Shown here in pieces: positions 33,440 to 44,797 of a stretch of DNA of 64,000 nucleotides. A program made the translations under genes and the position numbers. How positions within the stretch are numbered: position 1 is the stretch's first letter; each line of letters opens with the position of its first letter. This DNA is from Forficula auricularia (lineage: Eukaryota > Arthropoda > Insecta > Dermaptera > Forficulidae). Location: positions 13,483,573 to 13,547,572 of the forward strand of contig JALMQS010000225.1 of assembly GCA_024734495.1 (NCBI GenBank). Direction: 5' to 3'. The notes below the pieces were generated by a model, which was not told the DNA's origin, made no database searches, and saw only the letters and a list, made by a program, of their open reading frames with translations.

Positions 33440-34090
33440 GATTTAATTTAAATAATTAATCATTTATGTGGCTAGCTATCTATAACTACAAAACGAATTT
33501 TCTATAGTCCAATCGAGTAATTAATTGACTCTATGAGAAATAATAAATAAAATATTTATAATTTAAAAACCTGATGATGAAGGTCAAATCTTCGAAACCA
33601 TATTCTCACACAAATAAATTATATTGTACATATTTATATTTGGCGTATATAGGGAGGGGCATCTAACATTTGGAATTTGAATCGGCTAAAAAAAACTAAT
33701 GAAAATTTTTTCAAAATTATGAATTTATTAGAAAGATTGGACATTTTCATTTAAGAATGAAACACAACATCATTATTTGATTTCCAAAAACAGTGCGGAA
33801 AAGATCGATGGTTACGTTGGCTGTGTGCAAGTGGCCCCGTCCTGTTGAAACCAAATGTCACCCATGTCATCCTCTTCAATTTTTGGAAACAAAAATGTTG
33901 TGTTTCATTCTTAAATGAAAATGTCCAATCTTTCTAATAAACTCATAATTTTGAAAAAATATTCATTAGTTTTTTTACAGCCGATTCAAATTCCAAAAGT
34001 TAGACGGCCCACTCCATATATGTATATGTTTATTCATATCAAGCAGAGGACAACCTCATTGGTTTCGCTTTAAGAGATTTTTGTGGTTGA
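33440..34090. mobile_element. Decayed Penelope-like copy split by a MITE
   Basis: 33571-33610 has CTGATGA, TGAAGGTCAAATCTTC, GAAAC and CATATTCTC on the plus strand: core kept, but the palindromic stem III is broken (ACCATATT). The terminal block resumes after the insertion at 34016-34080 (GTTTATTCATATCAAGCAG, AGGACAACCTC). Confidence 0.55.
33651..34015 (-). mobile_element. MITE carrying a piece of DDE transposase
   Basis: Inverted arms (CATCTAACATTTGGAATTTG / CAAATTCCAAAAGTTAGACG) of about 130 bp next to TATA. The centre (33784-33890, minus strand) reads DDMGDIWFQQDGATC and then PSIFSAL. The WFQQDGA segment is the conserved second-Asp block of Tc1/mariner-superfamily transposases. So this is an internally deleted derivative that still shows its parent class. 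Confidence 0.65.
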
Positions 34091-34099
34091 ATTTATGGA

Positions 34100-34310
34100 A
34101 GCTTAAATTTGTATTTAAAGGCACATGTAATCATCGATAACTATTTATTGAACACAACAACAAATAATACGAATTCCAACGTTTCGGTTGGCTTATTTTT
34201 CAATCGAACCCTTGTAGTTATATTGTATTATTTGTTGTTGTGTCCAATAAATAGTTATAATTAATTCAATGGGTTTTAAATACAAATTCAACTTTAATTA
34301 AAAAAATTAA
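34100..34310. mobile_element. Degenerate palindrome with CGAAACGTTGG block
   Basis: AACTATTTATTGAACACAAC is inverted at 34236-34255. The minus strand has a CCGAAACGTTGGAA block near 34181-34196. No CUGANGA core remains that I can place. Confidence 0.45.
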
Positions 34311-34794
34311 AAAATAATTTGTTTTAATTTTTTTGTTTTTTACTTTATTTATCACAGGCTACTAGATGCCCAGCTTAAATTTTCTATTCATTATTGGGTC
34401 ACAAAATAGTAAAGATAATATTACTTGAAATTAATCAAAAGTAAATAAACTCACTTCACAACATTGAAATTATAATGAAGTTATTTCAATATTCTCGATA
34501 AAGACGAAATAGTTAGAAATTTTTTTAAGAAAATAGCAGAAACATAAACTCAGGTGAAGGTATTGCCTGAATGTTACAGTTTTTTACTTTTTTTAAAATT
34601 AAATTTGATAAGCGTTTGCTTTTAATATTTCTTGTTGACTGAAAAATGTAGAAAATGTAAGATACCATCTGAAAAATCGAAAATACTGATTAAAATAATA
34701 TAATAGATCTTCAGGCTGATGGGATGCTTGAATAGCGAAATCTAATAAAATAATTTTTAGAGAGTCTGGTGTTGGTGCGAGGTGAAAAATATTT
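34311..34794. other. AT-rich spacer
   Basis: No recognised feature. Confidence 0.45.
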
Positions 34795-35540
34795 TAATAA
34801 AATAAAAATATTTTTTGGAAAACTATTATTTATTATGAGTTATTCACTGGGTCACTTGTTTCCCGTGTAAGAAATAAAAGAAGAAGAGTTTTCTCAATAT
34901 TATTTTCTGTTTCTCCTGACCGTAGGTTGACAGCCCGATAATATATATATATATATAAATAAAATGTATTGTTACGCTAAAGTGATACGTTGAAGGATCT
35001 CCGAAAGTTTTTCACCGATTTCTTTGAAATTTTCACACAACATTCCATTCAAATACACGAGTGTTTTTATATATAGTGTTTTTATAGATATCACACCTGT
35101 GGCATGCAAAAAATATTTTTTTCGAGGAATCAACGCCAGCGCCTCTCTGGTGGTAAAAGCAAACAAACAAGATGGCCGATAATAGCTTTTTGAAAATCTT
35201 TCAACTGTCAATATTATTTTTGATTAAGGGAACAATTTTAAAAAAGTAATATATAATTCATTTACTGTTTTAATACCTATTCTATAATTATTTGCATTTT
35301 CAATTTATTTTCAAAACTATTATTATTTTTTAAATATATTTAAAAAATCGGGTCAGCTATTATCTATATAAATTTTAACCATAAAACGAGATACTCCCCG
35401 CCGAAGGCCCGGGCGTCAGCTAGTATAATATATATATATATATATTGAGAAAACTCTCTCTCTCTTTTATTTCTTACACGTGAAACAAGTGACCTAGTGA
35501 ATATCTTATAGTAAATAATATTTTTCCAAAAGAAATATTT
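34795..35540. mobile_element. Inverted-repeat element containing another repeat
   Basis: Arms about 34795-34900 and 35443-35540 are inverted (GGTCACTTGTTTCCCGTG / CACGTGAAACAAGTGACC). Between them lies an inverted copy of the TATATAGAT-ended repeat (34954-35423) with GCCATCTTGTTTG read on the minus strand. Confidence 0.6.
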
Positions 35541-36536
35541 TTACTTTTCTTTTAATCTAATAAAATGTCTGTTTTTCTCCTCCTAAGTACCTGTATTTTA
35601 TTCTCCTTCTCCATTAATACTCTTGAGAGAGTTTTCAATCTTCCAAGTTCTTTTTTCTCTCTATATTTCCCATCAAAGTAAAAATATAAATTGATCTCTT
35701 TGACTTTGATATCTCCCCAAAAGGAGGGATGGGTAACTGGTTCGAATTTGACTAGGGCGAGTATAAATCACCCCACTGACGAGTCAACATCATAATCTAT
35801 GCTAAATACATTTAAATTAATTCAGAAAATAATTACTCAACATACGAAGAAGAAACAAAGAGAGACGGAGAAGGAGGTGGGTGAATTATTTCTTCTCTTT
35901 CCTTTTGTTTTCTATTTTTGTACTAAAGTGAAGAGATTGAGTGGGTGGTTGAAGGGAAGTATGGAAAAATTAATTATTAAGGATCATCTATCATTGATAG
36001 CGATGAAAAATTTAAATTTTAAATTAGAATTACCCTTCCAGTCTACCACCCATGGATTCGGATAAAAAGTTAACAAATTTTAATAATATGCTTATGGCCT
36101 TTGGAAGGCATTCCTTGACCTTCTATACATTTATTAATACTATGTGAACTTCGGGTATTATGGAATACCATTTACATTTTTGAGAATATCTCTAAATTGA
36201 ATTTATTTTAGTCCCCAACACCTACTAATATAAACTTCAACTACTGCCAGCCATTGGATATTCTTTTTTTAATGCAATCGAATGCAAGGACGCACCAGTA
36301 AGGATGCAGCCCATGGATCTCGAAGGACCCTTGCATTCGTATTTTTCTTTGTTTCAAAAACATTTTTTATCACTAAAAATGCAATTGGAGGATAATATGG
36401 GATAGTCGGGTAATATGGAATAGGGGGTGAAAATAAAAATTGAACATGTAAATTTGGAAATAATCAATTTTGGTTTTTATATATTTATTATTTAGAATGT
36501 TCTTAATACACATTTACGCTTTTAGATATATATATT
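35541..36536. other. Spacer with a small hairpin
   Basis: 36286-36340 contains GAATGCAAGG and CCTTGCATTC facing each other, with ATGGATCTCGAAGGACCC between. Part of this block recurs at 52393-52440. Otherwise no gene. Confidence 0.4.
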
Positions 36537-37600
36537 ACAGTAAAAACCCGTTATCCTCATTAGAAGCAAAGTTGTAGAGGGTGTAATTTTTGACATTTTC
36601 GTTTAAAATTTTCTGAAAATAAACACCCTAAATGAGGCGGATGGTCAAAAATGAAGATTCTAGACCTTTCGGACCAAACTCAACCAACATCAGTAAATTC
36701 TAGTTGCCACTAAGGTATTCATTGAAACGCGTTTTAACTAGTAAGAACTCGTTTTTATTGCAATATATATATATTATACAATATACCAGTGGCGTGTTGT
36801 CCATGGATGCTGAGGATGCGGCGCATCCCTAAAATTCAAAACATTAATTTAAAGTATTTTCATAAAAAACAATCTGAATTTGATGTTTAAACGTTTTTCT
36901 CTTTATCAATGAAAATTTTACAAAAAAATGAACAATAAAAGAAAATTTAGAAAAACGAAGGGTATTTTTTTGGACAGCAGGTTGAAAAGTCGCCTGCCAC
37001 TGATAATACCTATATATTTGGTCGGGTTATATGAAATACTTTGATTTTATTCCAGGCTTTTTGGAATAGCTAATATTCCAAATTACCCGACATGCCATCT
37101 TGTTTTTCAAAACCCCATAGGAATCACAAGAGAAGCCAAAGCAAAAAATGAGCATTGCATAAAAAACTGCTACTCTTTTAGTCAAGACCTCATAAAGTTT
37201 TAATGCTTAGTGTACACTTCTAAGAATTAATAAAAATTGCCTGCCGAAAATTCGTAAAATCGTAAAAATAATTTTCCTCTGTTGCGACCGTAGTTTTGTT
37301 AGAAAGCAAACGAAACTCACAGTTGAGAGCATTATAAAGTAGGTGGTCCATGCTTCTCTCGCTTGGTAACACAATACGGAAGAGAAATCATAGTATACCA
37401 TATTACCCGCATATTCTATAATACCCGAAGTTTCTCTACTAATTATTAAATTTTTTTAAATTTCCATTGATAGAGAAAAGTTTAAACATCAAATAAATGT
37501 TTTCAGATTGTTTTTTATAAAAGATTTATATATAGTGTTTAATAGCCAGTTTGGTAGTCATATAATATTAAAGATCGAATCATAAGTTGGGCAAGCGGAA
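36537..37600. other. Spacer with transposon scraps
   Basis: TACAGTAAAAACCCGTTATCC (36537) looks like a pogo-type end without partner. 36590-36690 resembles one unit of the ~120-bp repeat at 46820-47375. The rest is unremarkable. Confidence 0.35.
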
Positions 37601-38150
37601 AATTAATAAATTGTAAATGGGTTAGCAGAAGTGGGTTGGTTAAGACGGTTGGTAACCTCTGGCTGTTTTGCTGGTGTGCAAGTTAAGAGAAGTGGAGGGA
37701 CACGCGACCCTTCGGGAGCAAGCAACCTGCATGCAAACATCGCAGCTATTTCAGTTGGTGGAGAACTGGATACTCCAAAGTGGAAACGGATTTGCGCAAG
37801 AAGCAAAAAAATTAACAAAAAAAGACAACAAAACACCTGCAAAATATAAAGACAGACAGACACGTTGCCTGACTAACTGACGATGACGGGGGGAAATAAA
37901 TCACACGCGCATTTCGATTACGTACACTAAATATTAAACACTATGTTATATAGGGGAAGCAAGGAAAGGAAAATGGATGAATACTCACTCTATTGGCGAA
38001 AATCACGATAAGCGTGACCATGGCCCCCACGTGGTGAAATGATCCCCTGGGCTAGAATTTTTTGTGGGCCTTATTTTAATTTGTTTCATGAGAGAGTTCA
38101 AACTGCGATAGGAAATAGATTTAAATTTTCTAAGATAATCACAAGAGGGT
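37601..38150. other. Moderate-GC stretch, no gene called
   Basis: Short frames overlap on both strands (37603-37880). None continues into a splice-bounded exon or resembles a known family. Confidence 0.3.
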
Positions 38151-38154
38151 ATCA

Positions 38155-38580
38155 TTTATTAGATCCAATGGAATGGATTATTTTTAATACAACTTCCTTA
38201 TTCTTCTTATCAATCATGTATTATTAAAAGAGAAAAAATCTTAACTTTTGAAAAATTTATTATTGTTAATACATGTTTCGGACCTAGTCGAACCCATCTT
38301 CAGTTAACACACAAAAGACTTTTTACTTTACATAATTCTTTTATATATTTTGAATTATTTATAATTAAATGTAAAAAGGGTTGATTTTTACCCCCTCGGG
38401 AATCGAACCCGAGTGTCAATAAAAGCAATATCTTAAAGGGGTTCGCACCTCACAGGGCAGGGTAGCCAAATGGCCCAGATTGCTGTTACTGGCATTCGGG
38501 TGTGAATCCCGAGTTTTTTTTTTAAATAACCCATTTGACATATAATTAAAAATAATCCATTCCATTGGATCTAATAGATT
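38155..38580. mobile_element. Inverted-repeat element with hammerhead and tRNA-like blocks
   Basis: Ends TTAGATCCAATGGAATGGAT and ATCCATTCCATTGGATCTAA are inverted over ~35 bp. Inside are a hammerhead on the minus strand (38262-38311) and two opposed tRNA-like B-box blocks: GGGAATCGAACCCGAG (38399-38414) and ATTCGGGTGTGAATCCCGAG (38493-38512). Confidence 0.55.
38262..38311 (-). ncRNA. Hammerhead ribozyme motif (family D)
   Basis: On the minus strand: stem I GTTAA/TTAAC plus one U-A (6 bp); CTGAAGA (38297-38303); extra T; stem II GGGTT..GGTCC (two G-C and three G-U pairs); GAA plus the 6-base palindromic stem III ACATGT (38271-38276); cleavage base A (38270). All core positions fit; stem II is weak. 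Confidence 0.55.
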
Positions 38581-38828
38581 TTTTTTTATTTATTTTTTTA
38601 TTTTTACTTTCATAAATACCATTAACTATCATTATCCTCGGTAGTATAGTGATCAGTATATAAATTTTTATATACTTAAATTGTTAAATATAAGCTAAGT
38701 AAATAATTGTAATAAATATATTACCTACTTTGAACAATCAACTGTATAGCGGGATTTTTCTCAAATCCTTTTCCCGGCAAAACCTCAAATTTAATCGTGA
38801 AATGTAAATAAAACTAACAAAAATAAAC

Positions 38829-39018
38829 TGCAACGGATCGTTGCTAAACTTTATCCAAAGTTCTTTGAAATATTAATAAATATGTTAATTCCTTTATTAT
38901 TAATCAGATATCACTGGCTATTTGAAGTCCACGGTGACTTAAAATCAAAAATAACGATCGATTCTTATCTATTGTAATACTAGAGAAATAACCTTATTGC
39001 ATTGCATTTTCGATTTTT
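38829..39018. repeat. Solo end of the 8021-8712 TIR element
   Basis: TGCAACGGATCGTTGCTAAAC and following sequence match the terminus and inverted arm of that element; the other end is absent. Confidence 0.6.
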
Positions 39019-40490
39019 TTGCGGAAATATGTACATGTAGGTTTGTAGGTTTTATTGAAACCTTCTGAACATAATTCACCAAAGATCTTTGTATCTGTAT
39101 GAGTGTGTGTATATGTGACTATACACGATATATCAAAAACAAAAAAATTGTCCAGACCTTAAACTTAGACTACATATTATAAGCTTTTCATATCAAATGA
39201 AAGGACTGAAATGATTTTGGATAAAATTGGATAATTAAAACATAGACTTTACTTGAAGCTCGAGAACCATTTTTACTCCCTATTTTTGATCCTTTTCTCT
39301 AAAATAAAATCTTTTTTTATTTTATTATTCACTCTAATAAATTAGGGGACCCTCCATAAATTACTTCACACAGTAAGGGAATCTCAGATTTATGGCACAA
39401 TATAACAGAAGGGCTCAGAGATCTTAAAAATTGTGATGTCACAAAAGTCAAATTAAATCAAATGGCGTGTTCACCACACGACTTTCACATTTTCATATAT
39501 TTGAAATCATCGCGACACTACTAATTTACACCGCCCTCCTTTACTTCGTTTTTTGTGATTTTCTCAAAGACGGATCTAACGATTTTTTTAAAAAAATTAG
39601 TGTATTTATCAAGTGTCATGTGTTAATAGTTGGGTCAAATTTTTAATCCGATTGAAATAAAGGAAGGGGGTAATATACAAATTTTCCTTTCCAAAGAGAT
39701 TGAATTCGAGGATAAAAAGCGAGGATCTAAATCTCTCTCTCTCAGCTTTATTATACTTAAGTTGAATCTGTTGAATCTCTTAAAATGAGGTCGAATATAC
39801 GAGGGGGTTGTTGATTAATCTGTTGAGGACCTGGATCTCTTTTTCTCTCCCGTTTGCCCTGACCCAGATGGAACTGATCTACCCGACAACAAACCGCCTG
39901 AGGAAGCCAAAACACGAACAACCTACAAAGCCCACTCAACATACAACATCTAATTTGTATAATTTGTTAATAAATAGGAATTAAAAAAAAAAACTTGTTC
40001 TGTGAAAGTTTTTAACCGAGCAATTTTCTTAAACCGAAACATTTAATAAGATAAGGGAGGGTATAAATATAAATACAAGCAAACTATATTAGATTAATGG
40101 CTTGAACAGGCATCACCCCCTACACCCCCCGCCCCACCCCAATGCAGCTAAATTAATTCTGTGTTGTGTATTGGATTTAGTTAGTTGTGCGATTTATGGA
40201 AATGAAGGGTGTTCTCGCAGCTCTCTCTTCTATTTCTGTTGCATTCGTGGCAGGATATTTTGAAAATGACCTTTAAAGACCCCCTACCCCCTTACCACCC
40301 ACCCATTTCACATTAAAATATTCATAACTGTCAGATTCTCTAAATCTATAAATTATAATTTATTATGTTGAAATTAAAACAATACATGTATATTGAAAAT
40401 TTGCGTGTGTTACTATACCATATCGTATATTCCACATTTCAGCATATTTTGTCAAATATTTCTTTCTATTTAAGGTCCAAAATCTAAGAT
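39019..40490. other. Spacer with repeat fragments
   Basis: 39345-39445 is a fragment of the CCATAAATTACGTCAC family. 40110-40330 is pyrimidine-rich. A 61-codon minus frame at 39757-39942 has no family resemblance. Confidence 0.4.
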
Positions 40491-41048
40491 TTTAATACAC
40501 TACGGTACAAAAAATCGAGCCACCAATAAAAACTTGATTAAATAGCAATTATTTTTAAAATTTTTACAAATATTCATTTAATTCTTAAACTAACATTTTC
40601 AATAAACAATGTTGATTATTTTTGAATTTTATAAAAAAAAAAAATAAGTAAAATTAAATTAAAAGATACAAATACAAATTATCCTACTTTCTCAATATCA
40701 CTTTACATTTAAATAAAGTTTTAATAAAAGATCAAATTCCATTTGAAATATCAATAAAATGAATCATTTTGAATTAAGCATCATTGATAGAAAGATAAAA
40801 TATACAAAATGGATATTTCTGAAGTTCAAGCAGTTCAAATTGTGTGCCTAATTAATCAAGGGCTAAGTCCATTACAAGTGGCAAGTACACTTGCAATAAG
40901 CAATAATTTCAATAATGTATGTTTCAATTGAAAAGTTTTTGTTTTTGCCGAGAGTAGCAGAGTTGTTGATTCAGAAAGAGAAACAAAGAGGTTGTCCTTT
41001 GCTTAATGCAAATAAACATACATACACACATATATATCGAAATATATA

Positions 41049-41087
<39 letters not shown>

Positions 41088-41094
41088 TATTTAT

Positions 41095-41143
41095 TTGTTT
41101 GAGACTATAGTTTCGAAGACTTGTCCCTCATCATCAGTCTTTT
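41095..41143 (-). ncRNA. Hammerhead ribozyme motif of the coding Penelope copy
   Basis: CTGATGA (41131-41137), stem II with GA..TC and GAC..GTC pairs and a bulge, GAAA (41111-41114), palindromic ACTATAGT (41104-41111), cleavage C (41103), all on the minus strand. Same family as 12690-12745. Stem II carries a few changes, so activity is uncertain. Confidence 0.6.
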
Positions 41144-41147
41144 TTTA

Positions 41148-42270
41148 ATTATAAATATTGTTTTTCATGGAGTCAATACCGTATGGATATTGAAAATTTT
41201 CGATCTTTACAGATAATGGTTGGTTTTTCCTTTTTTCCCACTTTCTTTTATCTAAAATTGTTTGTTTTGACAGAAAACATTCTAAGCAAATTGCTATTTG
41301 ATAACTCAATTTTCCGTTCAAACAAAGGTCTGAATTTTTATTGAATGATTTCAAAATTTCGAATGATTCAATTGCGCTAATTAATTTTGGGTTTCTTTCT
41401 GTTTTTATTAATCTAATTCCTGTACCTTCCGGAAAAGAGTGATTGTTTGAATTTAAATGTTCAACTAATGAGTTCTCTTTTTTCCTGATTTCTAATATCT
41501 CTAAAGTGTTTGCTTAATCGAATTTTCAGATTCCTCTCTGTTTTTCCTACATAGATCGAGTCACAATCTTTGCATTTTAAACTATAAAATCCTTATTTTT
41601 CTATATTGGGCAATTTGTTCTTTTTATATGAACCTAATTCTTTCCCTAGAGTAATTGGTGTTTTGAATACTGTCCTGAATCCTAATTTTTTCATTTTCTA
41701 TTTTAATTTTTCCAAAATTTGTCCATAATATGGGAGAACTATCTTAGGGTTTTCTTTTTCACTCTTTTGTGAATATATTGATTCAAGGGTTGATTTTTAA
41801 ATTTTTTTATATAACAGTTGGTCTTTGATGCATTTTTTACCGCGATTTCTTTAATTATCTCTAATTCTTGTGAATATGCTTTTTTTGAAACAGGTATATT
41901 TATTAATCTATGTATCATTGAATGAAAGGTTGCGTGTTTATGTGACATTGGACTAGATGAATTTTTATGTATTGTAATGTTGGTCGCTGTGGGGCTTCCT
42001 ATAAATTTCAAAGGTGTGTTTATTTCCGGAAATTTTTGATTTTAAATCTAAAAAATTTAGTATTTTTTCTTTTTCTTTCTCTACTGTGAATTTTATTTTC
42101 TTATGAAGGTTATTTATATATTCTATAAATGTGTCTAATTGTCTATTTGTTCCTCCCCATAGTAAAATTATATCATCTACGTATCGATAGTAATATATGA
42201 TATTTTTTGAATGTTTTTTGTTGTCGAGGAATGTCGATATATATGTGTGTATGTTTATTTGCATCAAGCA
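41148..42270 (-). pseudogene. Penelope-like reverse transcriptase / GIY-YIG endonuclease, broken
   Basis: Read on the minus strand, 42267-41968 gives YYYRYVDDIILLWGG, with the RT catalytic YVDD at 42172-42183, then NRQLDTFIEYINNLHKKIKF and FEIYRKPH. A frameshift leads to 42011-41739, with the thumb-like GSPTATNITIHKNSSSPMSH and LEIIKEIAVKNA. After further stops, about 41580-41510 reads CKDCDSIYVGKTERNLKIRL, the GIY-YIG core of Penelope endonucleases. A tail follows to about 41148 (LISAIESFEILKSFNKNSD). N-terminal RT motifs are missing because the copy is 5'-truncated. At least two frameshifts and two stops make it non-functional. Confidence 0.85.
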
Positions 42271-42375
42271 GAGGACAACCTCTTTGTTTCTCTTTGTGAA
42301 TGTATGTTTCCTTATAAAAAAATTAAAAATGATTAAAGTTTTTAATTGGAGCCTGGATTTTTTTGCACCGGAGTG

Positions 42376-42610
42376 TAGAATATTCTTTTTTTTTTAGATT
42401 TTGTATCTTAAATATAAATTATTTCTTAATATCGCACCCCGGCCAGAAAAATGACACTTCTCGAAAAAGCTACTTTTCAGGAGAGCCGAAAAACGAATCA
42501 CTATTCTTTAAATTGTAGTTTTGGTTCCACTTAACGATCTTATAGAGCCCAGTTAAATTATTTTTTTTAATGACTATCTAAAAACCAGACAATCAAAAAT
42601 CTTATTTAAT
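42376..42610. other. Spacer between Tc1 and ribozyme palindrome
   Basis: AT-rich; nothing recognised. Its last 12 bases (42599-42610) are the target duplication of the next element. Confidence 0.45.
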
Positions 42611-43187
42611 TTTTTTGTAACGAAATTTTCTCTGGAGAGAGACGGACTGGTAGAAATTTTAATTGAAGGTAATGGAAGGCAGCCCAGAGGTAGTGAGGAA
42701 AGAAAAATTAACACATATCAAATAAGGTGTAATTTATTGGAATCCTTCCTCCTTTCCTTTCAAACCGACGTTTCGGAGGATTTTTCCCTCTTCTTCAGGG
42801 TTTCAAAGGGTTAATGAATGAAACAAATAAAATGTTTCCTTCTTCTCTCACAGTAGTGTTCAAAAACTTTCTTCATTTTTAACAAAGGCATAGAAAAACA
42901 ATTTTTTTTTCATCCTAATTAAGAAAAGGAGGAAAAAAATTGTTTTTCTATGCCTTTGTTAAAAATGAAGAAAGTTTTTGAACACTACTGTGGAGAGAAG
43001 AAGGAAAACATTTTATTTGTTTCATTCATTGACCCTTTGAAACCCCTGAAGAAGAATGGAAAATCCTCCGAAAACGTTGGTTTGAAAGGAAAGGAGAAAG
43101 GATTCCAAATAAATTACACCTTATTTGATATGTGTTAATTTTTTCTTTTCCTCACTACCTCTGGGCTGCCTTCCATTACCTTCAATT
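42611..43187. mobile_element. Palindromic hammerhead element, family B
   Basis: Flanked by the 12-bp duplication ATCTTATTTAAT (42599-42610, 43188-43199). Arms 42661-42910 and about 42932-43187 are ~250-bp inverted copies. A short left extension contains GAGACGGACTGG, also present in the palindromes at 56541-57537 and 59810-60189. The ribozyme on the minus strand (42759-42806) is fairly intact; the right-arm one (about 43030-43078) has lost several core bases (CTGAAGAAGAATGG..CCGAAAACGTTGG). The open frame at 42950-43138 follows the arm and is not a gene. Confidence 0.8.
42759..42806 (-). ncRNA. Hammerhead ribozyme motif (family B)
   Basis: Minus strand: TTGAAACC upstream pairs with GGTTTGAA downstream (AAACC/GGTTT perfect, then one mismatch and TT/AA). 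CTGAAGA (42792-42798), GAAA (42771-42774), palindromic ACGT (42768-42771), cleavage C (42767). Stem II has lost one base relative to the family (GAGGG..CCTCC), giving one mismatch. Confidence 0.65.
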
Positions 43188-43199
43188 ATCTTATTTAAT

Positions 43200-43717
43200 G
43201 ATAAAAAAATGACGTTATGTCACTTGTCTCTGATATAATTTCATCAGTTTTTTTCTCAATGTGTCACTTTTATTTCTAGTAGGTACTAACGTGAAAAAAA
43301 ATATTTTTACATCATTTTCAGCTTCTTAAAACCCCTGTGCACCGGCAACTTAGGCTTTTAAAATTCGAAATTTGAATCTTTTAATGTGAGGGTGACAATT
43401 TTTTCGGGACACATAAAAGTCAGTGATTATTTTTATGTTAATAAATATTTTTACACCTGAATTAGCGGAAATATTATTTGTTATTTATTTAGTCGTAGGA
43501 TAACAATGAAAATATTAATCTAATAGTTCAATAAAAAAATATATGTTTAAAATTGTAGTACAAAATGGAAATGGAACATGCCAGGGGAGTATACATTTCT
43601 CATGTTTTTTCAACGTTATTGCGTAAAGTAAAATAGTTATAGTATTTTTTATATATGATCCAATTAAAAGACATTATTTTGAATTACTTCAAGATTATAC
43701 TTAAATAAATATATTCA
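43200..43717. other. AT-rich spacer
   Basis: No recognised feature. Confidence 0.45.
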
Positions 43718-44797
43718 TTAACCTACTTCAAAAAAGGAGGAGGTTACCATTTCGACTGATTTTTTTTCTATCTATGTTATTCGATTTCTTCGCCAATTGT
43801 GAACCGATTTTGATTGATTTTTTTGCATCGGGTTCAGTCACACCCGATTGGTCCCATTTTTTTTCATTGGTTTTGGACCTTTTTTGTTATGTATGTTCAC
43901 GGATTACTTTGTTTATAGACCGATTTTGATGATTCTTTTTTTATTGGAAAGGGGATACCTTTAGGGCGGTCCCATATTAATTTGGTCAAGTTCTGATTAT
44001 CGAGATAATTTCTTAATTACGAATTGAATTTTATTATTAATTTCTGATTCCTTCGCCCGAATCTTTCTCTTACGAGATGCATGCAAGGTATTATCATAAG
44101 TCACTATTCTTTTTTTTTTTTTTTTTTTATTTCATGTCACTGGGTACAAAGCCCATTTAGACAGCACATAAGTAGAGTGTTAGTAGGGTTAGTGAGGGAG
44201 CCGAGTTTTCAGCCGGTATACATTTTTATTTGCCAGCTAGGATCGAACCCGGACCTCCACTTCAACATCGTCATAATCGATCAGATGCCGAAGCGGGGTT
44301 TAGTGCGTTCGCTGACTGAGCTACCCGACTTCTTCGTCACTATTCTAATATCACTAAAAAGAGAAAAATAAAAAAAAATTTAGAAAAAAGAAAAACCGAT
44401 TTAAAAAATTAAATGCAACAAATAAAAAATAATAAGACTTCAAAAAATCAAATAAAATCCACTCAAAGATATAAAATAATTATCTTATTTAATTACAGCT
44501 AAACGATGAAATTAGTTACATGAAATCACTTTTTGAAGTCGGTGCCAAACAAACTATATAAGCGAGCTTACGCGATGTTGTCTTCATTACCCGCCAAACG
44601 TACTAAGTAAGATCCGTCGAGTGCGATTCATAAAATGTATATGTTTGGCACCGACTTCAAAAAGTGATTTCATGTACTAATTTCATCGTTTAGTTGTAAT
44701 TAAATAAGATAATTATTTTATATTTTTTAGTGGATTTTATTTGATTTTTGAAGTTTTTTATATTTTATTTGTTGCATTTATTTTTTTTGAAGTCGTG
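43718..44797. mobile_element. AACCGACTTC foldback element, copy 3
   Basis: It starts TTAACCTACTTCAAAAAAGG and ends TTTGAAGTCGTG. Foldback arms about 44394-44546 and 44648-44797 surround a spacer with GCGAGCTTACGCGATG. A SINE (44110-44336) has inserted. Non-coding. Confidence 0.65.
44110..44336 (-). mobile_element. tRNA-derived SINE with target duplication
   Basis: The poly(T) at 44110-44129 is the A-tail. On the minus strand the far end reads GGGTAGCTCAGTCAGCGAAC (A box) and GGTCCGGGTTCGATCCTAGC (B box). TCACTATTCT flanks both sides (about 44101-44110 and 44337-44346), marking the insertion into the foldback element. No protein. Confidence 0.8.

Larger units (their letters stand above)
40926..42298 (-). 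mobile_element. Penelope-like element with RT and GIY-YIG remnants and a hammerhead
   Basis: The perfect 12-bp duplication AATGTATGTTTC (40914-40925, 42299-42310) defines the ends. The left end is the terminal block TTGAAAAG..GCCGAGAGTAGCAGA..TGCAAATAAACATAC, then a (TA)n run (41052-41082) and a hammerhead on the minus strand (41095-41143). The broken coding region (41148-42270, minus) follows. The right end is ~62 bp of the terminal block inverted (GTGTATGTTTATTTGCATC to TTCTCTTTGTG), joined where the RT is truncated. The hammerhead thus lies downstream of the coding region. Confidence 0.85.
40498..42375 (+). mobile_element. Tc1-like element, internally deleted, host of a Penelope insertion
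   Basis: TA plus CACTACGGTACAAAAAATC (40498) and GATTTTTTTGCACCGGAGTG plus TA (ending 42375) are imperfect inverted ends. From ATG 40809 the plus strand reads MDISEVQAVQIVCLINQGLS, then PLQVASTLAIS, the first helix-turn-helix of a Tc1-type transposase. The frame runs into AATGTATGTTTC, the target site of the Penelope insertion (40926-42298). Beyond it only ~75 bp of Tc1 sequence remain, so the catalytic domain was already deleted. Confidence 0.75.

Noticed and set aside
37603..37880. Three overlapping frames of 70-86 codons
   Set aside because: None shows a motif or exon boundaries; the frames overlap in different phases and strands.
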